From positions 1-21,298 of the forward strand of contig JASLAE010000378.1 in assembly GCA_030147305.1 (NCBI GenBank): a DNA stretch of 21,298 nt, in the 5' to 3' direction. This stretch comes from Cesiribacter sp. (GTDB lineage: Bacteria > Bacteroidota > Bacteroidia > Cytophagales > Cyclobacteriaceae). Each line of letters begins with the position of its first letter. Within the stretch, counting starts at the first letter, position 1. The position numbers and the translations under genes are program-made. Below are positions 14,871 through 21,298 of this stretch, piece after piece. Below the pieces are notes generated by a model. It was not told where the DNA came from and did no database searches. It saw only the letters and a program-made list of their open reading frames with translations.

Positions 14871-16640
14871 TTAACCTCCCACCACTTCCTTGTACTGCAT
14901 TCTGTAAAGTTGGGCATACCAGCCGCCCTTGGCAAGCAGTTCTTCGTGTGTACCTTCTTCTTTTACCTCTCCCTGGTCCAGCACAATAATCTTATCTGCT
15001 TTCTGAATGGTGCTCAGGCGGTGTGCAATCACAAGCGAGGTGCGGCCTTTCATCAATTTCTCAATGGCCGACTGAATCATTTCCTCCGTTTCAGTATCTA
15101 CAGATGAAGTGGCTTCGTCCAGGATAATAATGCGCGGATCATACACCAGCGCCCGCACAAAGGAGATCAGTTGCCGCTGCCCAACCGAGAGCGTGGCGCC
15201 CCGCTCCATCACATTATATTCGAAGCCACCTGGCAGCCGTTCAATAAACTTATCGGCCCCAACCAGCCTGGCTGCCTCCTTCATCCGCTCCAGGCTAATC
15301 TCAGGATTGTTCAGGGAGATGTTATTATCGATGGTATCGGAGAACAGGAACACATCCTGCAACACCACACCAATGTTGCGGCGCAGGCTGGCCAGATCAA
15401 AATCCTTGATATGCCTGCCATCTATGCAGATCTCGCCCCGCTGATATTCATAAAAACGGTTCAGCAGGTTGATAATGGATGATTTACCGGCGCCTGTTGC
15501 TCCTACCAAGGCCACCATTTCTCCGGGCTTCGCGCTAAAGTTTACATCTTTCAGCACCCATTCCGGCTCGTTATAAGCAAACCACACGCCTTTAAAATCA
15601 ACTGCACCCTCGAGGCGCTCCGGCACATAGTTACCGGTATCGGAAAGATGCTCCTTGCTGTCGAGCAGGTTCATGATGCGCTCAGAGCTCACCACACCCA
15701 TCTGCAGAGTATTGAAACGGTCGGCAATCTGGCGGATGGGGCGGAAAAACATCTGAATATAGAGGATAAAAGCAACCAGCACCCCCAGCTCAATCTCGGC
15801 ATGGATCACCTGCCGGGCGCCAAACCATACCAGTAAGCCAATTCCCATGGCCTGAATAACCTCTGCCACGGGAAAATAAATGCTATAGTACAGCACTGAG
15901 CGCAGGTTAGCCCGGCGGTGTTCTTTGTTAATCTCCTTAAACTTCTCGTACTCTCTTTTTTCGCTGCTAAAAATCTGTACGATGCTCATGCCGGTAATAT
16001 GTTCCTGAACAAAGGAGTTGAGGTTAGCTACGGCATTGCGCACATCGTTGAAGGTAACTTTTATTTTTTCCTTGAACACATAGGTGCTGATCAGCAGCAA
16101 CGGAAGTGTAGACAGGCAAACCAGCGTAAGCCGCCAGTCGGTGTAAAGCATAAAGCCAATGATAAACACCAGTTGCAGCAGGTCTCCTACTATGGCAGCA
16201 ACTCCTTCGCTAAACACAGAAGCCAGGGTTTCAATATCAGATACTGAGCGGGTTACCAAACGGCCTATGGGCGTACGGTCGTAAAACTTAAGGCGCAGGC
16301 TTAGCAGGTGCCGGTACAGCGTGGTACGAATGTCGCGAATGATGAACTGCCCCATCCAGTCACTCATGTAGGTGTGGAAGTACTGCACGACCGACTGTAA
16401 GAGCAGCAGCCCTACCAGCAGCAACATCATGTACTGCAGCCCTGCAAAGTCACCAACGGCAATGTTATTGTCTATTGCTTTTTGAATAAGCCAGGGACGC
16501 AGTGGTGCCAGCACTGCCATAAAAACAGTTAAGAAAACCAGCAGCCAAAATCGGCCAATGTAGGGGCGCGCAAAGCCAAATAGCCTCTGCAGCACCTTCC
16601 AGTCCATGATGTTACCGCTTTTAACTTCTCCTTCTGCCAT
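14871..16640 (-). CDS. ABC exporter half-transporter with a canonical Walker B (MdlB/BmrD-like)
   Basis: The 589-residue product has a six-helix exporter membrane domain (about 25-315) and an ABC ATPase domain (about 345-580). Walker A is GATGAGKSS (380-388), the Q-loop is IGVVLQDVFLFSD, and Walker B is IIILDEATSSVD with Asp508 and the catalytic Glu509. The switch motif is VIAHRLS. The signature is LSVGQ (484-488) instead of LSGGQ. Family knowledge: in MdlB, BmrD and TM288 the subunit with the intact Walker B pairs with a partner lacking the Glu. Its own altered signature would face the partner's degenerate ATP site. The membrane part includes the exporter coupling motif LRLKFYDRTPIGRLVTRSVSDI. 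The start ATG at 16640 gives a 30-residue cytoplasmic lead. The GyrI-like gene follows after 15 bases. The substrate is unknown. Confidence 0.92.
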   Translation of the reverse strand: MAEGEVKSGNIMDWKVLQRLFGFARPYIGRFWLLVFLTVFMAVLAPLRPWLIQKAIDNNIAVGDFAGLQYMMLLLVGLLLLQSVVQYFHTYMSDWMGQFIIRDIRTTLYRHLLSLRLKFYDRTPIGRLVTRSVSDIETLASVFSEGVAAIVGDLLQLVFIIGFMLYTDWRLTLVCLSTLPLLLISTYVFKEKIKVTFNDVRNAVANLNSFVQEHITGMSIVQIFSSEKREYEKFKEINKEHRRANLRSVLYYSIYFPVAEVIQAMGIGLLVWFGARQVIHAEIELGVLVAFILYIQMFFRPIRQIADRFNTLQMGVVSSERIMNLLDSKEHLSDTGNYVPERLEGAVDFKGVWFAYNEPEWVLKDVNFSAKPGEMVALVGATGAGKSSIINLLNRFYEYQRGEICIDGRHIKDFDLASLRRNIGVVLQDVFLFSDTIDNNISLNNPEISLERMKEAARLVGADKFIERLPGGFEYNVMERGATLSVGQRQLISFVRALVYDPRIIILDEATSSVDTETEEMIQSAIEKLMKGRTSLVIAHRLSTIQKADKIIVLDQGEVKEEGTHEELLAKGGWYAQLYRMQYKEVVGG

Positions 16641-16789
16641 GCGTGCGTAAAAAGTATAGAATTAAGTTACACTAAAAATATATTTATGTTCCAACATTAA
16701 AAAGGCTGTACCTCCTGCAAGTTACTTTTTTCCTGTATAAGGTTAAAGCATATGTTTTGAGCGCAGGTATAAAATTAACCCATGCCAGT

Positions 16790-17566
16790 TTATCCTTTAC
16801 CCAGAAGCGTAAGGTCTCCGCCCTCTAAATAAATATTGTCAGGATACTTTACTGCTACCAGAAAAAGTCCGTCGGAAGGGGCCGAACGTCCGGCCTTGCT
16901 ACGATCGCGGCTCTCCAGTACCTCCTGAAATTCCTGCACCGTCATGCGCCCCTGCCCCACCTGTAGCAGCGTACCTACAATAGCCCGCACCATGTTGCGC
17001 AAAAAACGGTTGGCAGCTACATAAAACACCAGATCACCATTCTGCTCCTCCCACCGGGCTTCCCATACCTTACAGCGAAAGTGCTTTACATTGGTGTGTA
17101 TTTTACTGAAACACTCAAAATCTTCCCACTGCAACATTAAAGCTGCAGCCTTATTCATTTGTGCTACATCCAGCGGTCTGTAAAAGTAATACACCTGCTG
17201 TTGCCGAAAAGGATCCTTGTGCTTACAGATGCGGTACTCGTAGCGGCGGCTGAGGGCGCTGTAGCGAGCATGGGCTTCCTCTTTTACAGGCCGCAGGCTC
17301 TTGGCCCAGATATCGGGTGGCAGCACTGCATTGATCTTGTAAAGCCAGGGCTCTGTTTCAAGCTCCTGGTCGATGTCGAAATGCAGCAATTGTTGCTCGG
17401 CATGTACGCCGGTATCGGTACGGCCGCTGCCGGTAATCCGAATGGGCTGTCTGAAAAGCCTGCCCAAGCCATCTTCTATTTCTGCCTGCACCGTATGGGC
17501 GTTGTTCTGCAGCTGCCAGCCATGGTAGCGGGCGCCATTATAAGCTATGTCCAGGAAATATCTCAA
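16790..17566 (-). CDS. truA: tRNA pseudouridine synthase A
   Basis: TruA converts uridines 38-40 in the tRNA anticodon stem to pseudouridine. The 258-residue product has the expected length. It shows the N-terminal strand MRYFLDIAYNGARYHGWQ and the catalytic loop GSGRTDTGVHA with the nucleophile Asp51. It also has SALSRRYEYRI and the C-terminal FLRNMVRAIVGTLLQVGQG. The start codon is TTG at 17566: the in-frame upstream sequence reaches a TGA without any ATG or GTG, and the family N-terminus (MRYFLxIAYNG) begins exactly here. It lies 149 bases downstream of the thiolase gene on the same strand. The spacer holds an imperfect inverted repeat at 17651-17680 but no T tract, so read-through from the thiolase gene is possible. 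Confidence 0.94.
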   Translation of the reverse strand: MRYFLDIAYNGARYHGWQLQNNAHTVQAEIEDGLGRLFRQPIRITGSGRTDTGVHAEQQLLHFDIDQELETEPWLYKINAVLPPDIWAKSLRPVKEEAHARYSALSRRYEYRICKHKDPFRQQQVYYFYRPLDVAQMNKAAALMLQWEDFECFSKIHTNVKHFRCKVWEARWEEQNGDLVFYVAANRFLRNMVRAIVGTLLQVGQGRMTVQEFQEVLESRDRSKAGRSAPSDGLFLVAVKYPDNIYLEGGDLTLLGKG

Positions 17567-17715
17567 GTTAGTACAGCGGGATGAGTATGGAGTATCTAGT
17601 CAGCATAAAGGAACAGGCGGTGTTGCACAAGTGATGGTGTAGTTCGGTTTGGGCAGGCCATGCAAGCAAGTGGCTGGCCCCTGAACACAAGCAGAACTCT
17701 GTAACTGGTACCAGA

Positions 17716-18912
17716 CTACATGAGCTCATACACAACCGCTGCGCCCTGGCCAACCCCCACGCACATGGTCGCAAGGCCATAGCGAACCTGGCGGCGTTTC
17801 ATTTCATAAAGTAAAGTGGTGGAGATGCGGGTACCGCTGGCGCCCAGTGGATGACCAATAGCAATGGAACCGCCATTTACATTTACAATTTCGGGGTTTA
17901 AGTCCAGGTCGCGTATGCAGCCAAGGGCCTGAGAGGCAAAAGCTTCATTCACCTCCAACAGCCCGATATCCTGTATATTTAAACCGGCCCGTTGCAGCGC
18001 TTTTTGTGTAGCCGGCACAGGTCCCATGCCCATATGGGCCGGATCTACGCCTGCAACGGCAGCCGACACTACCCGGGCAAGGGGCTTCAGTGAAAATTGT
18101 TTCAGGGTGGCTTCATTGACCAGCAGGGCCACAGCCGCACCATCGTTGATGCCGGAAGAATTGCCTGCTGTTACCGTACCATCTTTCTTGAATGCCGGTT
18201 TCAGACTGGCGAGTTTATCCAGGGTAGAAAAGCGCGGGTGTTCGTCAGTACCGAAATGAATAGCTTCCCCTTTTGCCTGTGGCACCTTAACAGGCAATAT
18301 TTCTTCTGTAAATTTTCCAGCTTCCTGTGCCTCTTTCCATTTCCGTTGGCTGTGGTAGGCAAATTCATCTTGTGCTTCGCGGCTGATGTTCCAGCGCTCA
18401 GCTACATTTTCGGCTGTTTCGCCCATGGTAAAAGGATGATAGTCTCTCGAGAGCCGGGGGTTGGTAAAGCGCCAGCCAATAGTAGTATCGTAGATCTCCT
18501 GACTGCGGCCCCAGGCACTGTCTGCCTTGCCCATGACAAAAGGTGCGCGTGTCATGCTCTCCACGCCACCTGCAATGTAGGCGGCACCATCGCCCAACTT
18601 TAACGCACGGGAGGCATCTATGATAGACTGAAGGCCGGAGGCACACAGGCGGTTCACCGTCACGCCGCAAACTTCAACCGGCAGGCCAGCCATCAGGGCT
18701 GCCATGCGGGCAACGTTGCGGTTGTCCTCTCCAGCCTGATTGGCAGCGCCCAATACCACCTCTTCCAGCAGCTCTTTGGGCAATCCCTGGTTGCGGGCTA
18801 TTAGCTCCCTGATCACATCTGCTACCAGATCATCGGGACGAACCGTGGCGAGCGTACCACCAAATTTGCCGACCGGGGTACGGAGAATATCTACTATATA
18901 AGCGGTTTCCAT
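17716..18912 (-). CDS. Acetyl-CoA acyltransferase (thiolase), 3-oxoadipyl-CoA thiolase-like
   Basis: The 398-residue product is a degradative thiolase. Catalytic residues are Cys90 in VNRLCASGLQS, His354 in GHPLGASG, and Cys384 in CVGVGQG. The segments NQAGEDNRNVARMAALMAGLP and DTTIGWRFTNPRL resemble PcaF/PaaJ (beta-ketoadipyl-CoA thiolases) more than FadA or the biosynthetic AtoB. The preferred acyl chain cannot be fixed from sequence alone. The reaction splits a 3-oxoacyl-CoA with CoA into acetyl-CoA and a shortened acyl-CoA. No other beta-oxidation, pca or paa gene is in the window, so the pathway stays open. It is divergent from the DUF4293 gene across 79 bases containing the palindrome CTTGCGCGCAAG. 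Confidence 0.9.
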   Translation of the reverse strand: METAYIVDILRTPVGKFGGTLATVRPDDLVADVIRELIARNQGLPKELLEEVVLGAANQAGEDNRNVARMAALMAGLPVEVCGVTVNRLCASGLQSIIDASRALKLGDGAAYIAGGVESMTRAPFVMGKADSAWGRSQEIYDTTIGWRFTNPRLSRDYHPFTMGETAENVAERWNISREAQDEFAYHSQRKWKEAQEAGKFTEEILPVKVPQAKGEAIHFGTDEHPRFSTLDKLASLKPAFKKDGTVTAGNSSGINDGAAVALLVNEATLKQFSLKPLARVVSAAVAGVDPAHMGMGPVPATQKALQRAGLNIQDIGLLEVNEAFASQALGCIRDLDLNPEIVNVNGGSIAIGHPLGASGTRISTTLLYEMKRRQVRYGLATMCVGVGQGAAVVYELM

Positions 18913-18962
18913 GGATAAAAATTGGTTTTTCTCGGGTTTCCTTTATCCCGATTTCTCTTTAC

Positions 18963-18974
18963 CTTGCGCGCAAG
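18963..18974. promoter_or_regulatory. Perfect 12-bp palindrome in a divergent promoter region
   Basis: CTTGCGCGCAAG lies between the thiolase gene and the DUF4293 gene. Imperfect -7-like elements (TACCTTG on the plus strand at 18960-18966, TAACTTG on the minus strand at 18971-18977) overlap its two ends. It could be an operator, or part of overlapping promoters. Confidence 0.35.
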
Positions 18975-18991
18975 TTAACCGAACACACTAG

Positions 18992-19486
18992 ATGATACAA
19001 CGGATTCAGACCATATTTCTACTGCTGGTAGCCCTCTGTATGGCCCTTATGTTTGGCTTTCCCATCTGGGAAAAAATAAGCATGGCCCAAAGCCAGGCAG
19101 TACAAATAGATGCTTATCAGCTCACGCACTACACCTTTACTAACTCAGATACTAACGTTGTAGCAGAAGAGTTACATACACAGCTGCTCTGGTATATTGC
19201 ACTGCTGGCTGGCCTTTCTGTGGTAGTTGCGCTTTTTGCTATATTCCAGTTTCGCAAACGCATTCTTCAGATCAAACTGGGCGCACTCAATGCACTGCTC
19301 ATCGGCGGTACGCTTATTGCCTGCACCGTTACCACCTACCAGGCAGAAAAAATGCTGCCAGAGGGAGATGCACACTACCTTACCGGTTTCTGGCTGCCTG
19401 TGGGGGCCCTGTTTTTCAACTTGCTGGCCAACCGCTTCATTCGCCGCGACGAGCTGCTGGTACGTTCTGCTGATAGATTCAGGTAG
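18992..19486 (+). CDS. DUF4293-family membrane protein
   Basis: The 164-residue product starts with MIQRIQTIFLLLVALCMALM, the usual opening of DUF4293 proteins, which are restricted largely to Bacteroidota. Four hydrophobic helices are visible (about residues 5-25, 66-87, 92-113 and 127-147). A polar loop separates helices 1 and 2, and the C-terminus is Arg-rich (NRFIRRDELLVRSADRFR), which places it in the cytoplasm. No function is known for the family. The gene is divergent from the thiolase gene and followed by a terminator 72 bases past the stop, so it is probably monocistronic. Confidence 0.88.
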   Translation: MIQRIQTIFLLLVALCMALMFGFPIWEKISMAQSQAVQIDAYQLTHYTFTNSDTNVVAEELHTQLLWYIALLAGLSVVVALFAIFQFRKRILQIKLGALNALLIGGTLIACTVTTYQAEKMLPEGDAHYLTGFWLPVGALFFNLLANRFIRRDELLVRSADRFR

Positions 19487-19557
19487 TTTTGATCCGCCTG
19501 TTCCAGGCCTGGTGTTCATGGAATATTGATTAGATCGACTTAAAAAAATGCATAGTT

Positions 19558-19585
19558 AAAAGGCAGCCCTGGGGCTGCCTTTTTA
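19558..19585 (+). terminator. Rho-independent terminator after the DUF4293 gene
   Basis: AAAAGGCAGCC pairs with GGCTGCCTTTT around a CTGG loop, with the T tract (TTTTT) directly after the GC-rich stem. The A/T-rich ends also allow function on the other strand, but no convergent gene is present. Confidence 0.88.
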
Positions 19586-19680
19586 TTTCCAGCTACACGA
19601 ACCTTTGCACCGGCGCGGAGGAAGATAAGAATCAAAATAAACGTAATGACGTTTTTTTAAATACAGCTTATAATAACGAT

Positions 19681-20589
19681 ATGAACATAGATGATCAATC
19701 AGGCGGGCACTCCGAAAATTACTTTGGTGAATACCGTAATTTTTGGTGGAATAAAGGTTTCCTGAACCTGATGGCTAAACGCCTGAACCTGAAACAACAC
19801 CACAGCCTGCTGGATGTTGGCTGTGGTCAGTGCCACTGGAGCAAGCTGCTGGTACCCTACCTGGCCAAGCCTGCGCATATTACCGGTGTAGACAATGACG
19901 CTAAATGGGCTGCTGAAGATCCTGAGATCCGGGCGTATTTTTACCATCATGAAGCTTCTTTTGATATTGTGGAAGGCAACGCACAGTCCTTACCTTTTTC
20001 CGACAACAGCTTCGATGTGGTAACCTGCCAGACCCTGCTGATTCACGTACCAAACCCCAAAAAAGCCATTGAGGAAATGAAGCGGGTGCTGAAGCCGGGT
20101 GGCATTCTCCTTTGTGCCGAGCCCAACAACCTGGTGCAGACGCTTATAAAAAATTCTCTCTCTGCCAGCGACGATATAGAAGAGGTGCTCGAACATGTAA
20201 AGTATGCCCTGATCTGTGAACGCGGCAAAAAACGGTTGGGGCAGGGAGATAATTCTGTGGGCGATCTGGTACCCGGGTTTATGGCAGAAGCCGGCCTGCA
20301 GGACATAGAAGTCTGCCTGTCTGACAAAGCTATTCCTATGTATCCGCCCTATACTACCAAGGAACAGCAGGCCGCATTACGGCAGTGGAGCCGGGGCAGT
20401 GCCTGGCAGGGCACCCGCTACAGCGACTATGATTTTTTCAGCGCCTTTGGCGAAACCTATTTACCTTTTTACGAAGCTTATAAAAGCCGTTATGGCGAAA
20501 GTGGTATCCGCATGCAGGAAGCCATCGAAGAAGAGGCTTATCACTCAGCCGGTGGTGCGCTTATGTACCTGATCTCAGGGGTGAAGTAG
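19681..20589 (+). CDS. Class I SAM-dependent methyltransferase
   Basis: The 302-residue product has a Methyltransf_11-type core. Motif I is LLDVGCGQCHWSK (43-55), the acidic end of strand 2 is ITGVDND, and the motif before strand 4 is IVEGNAQSLPFSDNSFDVV. QTLLIHVPNPKKAIEEMKRV and LKPGGILLCAEP complete the fold. The C-terminal 120 residues (IPMYPPYTTKEQQAALRQWS..., YSDYDFFSAFGETYLPFYEAY) form a helical extension that may set substrate choice. Gln50 and Cys51 replace the usual Thr-Gly in GxGxG, a mild departure. The substrate is unknown. The ATG at 19681 is preceded by an AT-rich region with a weak hairpin (AAACGT-AATG-ACGTTT, 19639-19654). No clear -33/-7 pair was found. Confidence 0.85.
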   Translation: MNIDDQSGGHSENYFGEYRNFWWNKGFLNLMAKRLNLKQHHSLLDVGCGQCHWSKLLVPYLAKPAHITGVDNDAKWAAEDPEIRAYFYHHEASFDIVEGNAQSLPFSDNSFDVVTCQTLLIHVPNPKKAIEEMKRVLKPGGILLCAEPNNLVQTLIKNSLSASDDIEEVLEHVKYALICERGKKRLGQGDNSVGDLVPGFMAEAGLQDIEVCLSDKAIPMYPPYTTKEQQAALRQWSRGSAWQGTRYSDYDFFSAFGETYLPFYEAYKSRYGESGIRMQEAIEEEAYHSAGGALMYLISGVK

Positions 20590-20718
20590 AAGATCCGACT
20601 ACCATCAAAACCGCCCTCAGGCAATTAATAAAAAGACTTCTAATGAAAGTTACATGTTATAGATTCAATTATCCCGAATCTGCAAATGCGGAATTGTCTT
20701 TTACAATTGCTGGTTGGT
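20590..20718. other. AT-rich spacer with no supported gene
   Basis: This stretch opens the longest non-coding interval of the window (20590-20981). It holds a small hairpin AATTGT-CTTTT-ACAATT (20692-20708) without a T tract. A 50-codon frame from 20643 to 20795 has no recognisable features and overlaps the lipoprotein-like remnant in another frame; I do not accept it. After the remnant ends at 20931, the last 50 bases before the next gene are AT-rich, with no recognised motif. Confidence 0.5.
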
Positions 20719-20931
20719 ATGCAGAAATTTTGTGTGTTATGTTTACTTTTTGCTATAGCCTCAACAGCTTGCAGGCCCAAAAATATTCAATCTGACCCTT
20801 TGCGTGCAAAATATATCAGGAGGTAGGGGTAACAATTCAATCTGGTCTTTGAGGGCAATCTGTTACCCGCTATTAATATCATAACCCAGGTTGGTGAACC
20901 CAATCCACAATCCAGGGATGCCACCCAGTAA
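20719..20931 (+). pseudogene. Remnant of a small lipoprotein gene, interrupted by in-frame stops
   Basis: From the ATG at 20719 the frame encodes a clean lipoprotein signal, MQKFCVLCLLFAIASTAC (lipobox Cys18). It runs 35 codons to a TAG at 20824. One codon later comes a TAA (20830), after which the same frame continues open to 20931 as QFNLVFEGNLLPAINIITQV and a few more residues. The piece VFEGNLLPA followed by Gly-Glu-Pro resembles the start of small Bacteroidota lipoproteins with a GNxMP motif; this family match is from memory. A 10-bp direct repeat (ATTCAATCTG at 20785 and 20835, exactly 50 bases apart) flanks the stops and may mark the event that broke the gene. A true 35-residue lipopeptide cannot be excluded. 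Confidence 0.45.
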
Positions 20932-20981
20932 TACCCCTCTTCTAAATAAGCGCGATGTTTGAATAATTACTATTTTTAGCT

Positions 20982-21298
20982 ATGGACACTAAACAGGCTT
21001 ACGACCTATGGGCGGCACAATACGACACCAACAAGAACAAAACCAGATACCTTGAGGGTGTGGTATTACGGTCATTTTTAACAGGCATTCCCTTTAACAA
21101 CTGTCTGGAAATTGGCTGTGGCACAGGTAAAAATACCCTGTGTATTCTGGATAAAGCCGTAAGTATAACAGCAGTAGATCTTTCTCCGGAAATGTTGTCC
21201 CGGGCCCGGGAGAAAATTAGCGCTCCGCATGTTCAGTTTATTCAAGCCGATATAACAGAAAGCTGGTCGTTTGGTCATGCTTGCTACGATCTGGTAAG
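20982..21298 (+). CDS. SAM-dependent methyltransferase (5' part; cut by the window edge)
   Basis: The first 105 codons are present and the frame is open at the right edge. The N-terminus MDTKQAYDLWAAQYDTNKNK is typical of small class I methyltransferases. Motif I is CLEIGCGTGKNT (41-52), followed by ITAVDLSPEMLSRAREKI and FIQADI, then the start of motif IV (CYDLV). Unlike the methyltransferase at 19681, its GxGxG loop is canonical. The substrate is unknown. It is separated from the upstream methyltransferase gene by 392 bases holding a decayed lipoprotein gene, so the two are probably not one operon. Confidence 0.85.
   Translation, partial: MDTKQAYDLWAAQYDTNKNKTRYLEGVVLRSFLTGIPFNNCLEIGCGTGKNTLCILDKAVSITAVDLSPEMLSRAREKISAPHVQFIQADITESWSFGHACYDLV

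Noticed and set aside
17651..17680. Imperfect inverted repeat GGGCAGGCCA / TGGCTGGCCC between the thiolase gene and truA
   Set aside because: A 2-by-2 internal loop splits the stem and no T tract follows on either strand, so it does not support a terminator; nothing ties it to a regulator.
19639..19660. AAACGT-AATG-ACGTTT hairpin plus T run as a second terminator
   Set aside because: The six-base A/T-rich stem is weak and a strong terminator already sits at 19558-19585; it may be chance in AT-rich leader DNA.
20643..20795. 50-codon frame in the spacer after the first methyltransferase gene
   Set aside because: The translation shows no signal or domain and overlaps the more convincing lipoprotein signal frame.

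Overview
The window looks like chromosome from a member of the Bacteroidota, most likely the order Cytophagales. The pointers are a type IX secretion (T9SS) C-terminal sorting domain, a very long NusB, the nusB-YtxH-DUF1573-yajC-YbbR-coaE minus-strand block, DUF4293 and PepSY-like small proteins, few Shine-Dalgarno sequences, and one promoter matching the Bacteroidota -33/-7 consensus (TTTG-N20-TAGCTTTG). GC content looks moderate. No rRNA, tRNA, CRISPR array, insertion sequence or prophage was seen.

Layout. (1) Positions 2-1318 hold the 3' end of a secreted multidomain protein, followed by a terminator. (2) A membrane-anchored endonuclease/exonuclease/phosphatase-fold protein (minus) lies divergent from prfC, encoding release factor 3 (plus). 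A 17-bp bidirectional terminator separates prfC from a secreted PepSY-like protein (minus). A 59-residue membrane protein (plus) follows. (3) Positions 5313-10370 form a tightly packed minus-strand operon: nusB, a YtxH-domain gene, an NAD-type isocitrate dehydrogenase gene, a DUF1573 lipoprotein gene, yajC, a YbbR-domain gene and coaE. An interleaved pair of perfect inverted repeats sits just past the coaE stop. (4) A leucine dehydrogenase gene (minus) has its own terminator and promoter. (5) Two ABC exporter half-transporter genes point at each other (11741-13525 plus, 14871-16640 minus). They enclose a lipoprotein gene of unknown function and a membrane-anchored GyrI-like gene. (6) truA and a beta-ketoadipyl-type thiolase gene (minus) lie divergent from a DUF4293 gene (plus). 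(7) Two SAM methyltransferase genes (plus), the second cut by the window edge, flank a 392-base stretch that carries the remains of a lipoprotein gene.

How the genes relate. Most are housekeeping: translation termination, tRNA modification, rRNA antitermination, CoA synthesis, protein export, the TCA cycle, and amino-acid and aromatic or fatty-acid degradation. The most informative accessory locus is region 5. One exporter half has Asp in place of the catalytic Walker B Glu and the other has a canonical Walker B with an altered signature motif (LSVGQ). This is the complementary pattern of a heterodimeric exporter (MdlA/MdlB, BmrC/BmrD, TM287/288 type), although the genes are convergent rather than in tandem. 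No clearly unprecedented system was found. The best leads are this split exporter with its GyrI-like companion, the interleaved repeats after coaE, and the decayed lipoprotein gene.
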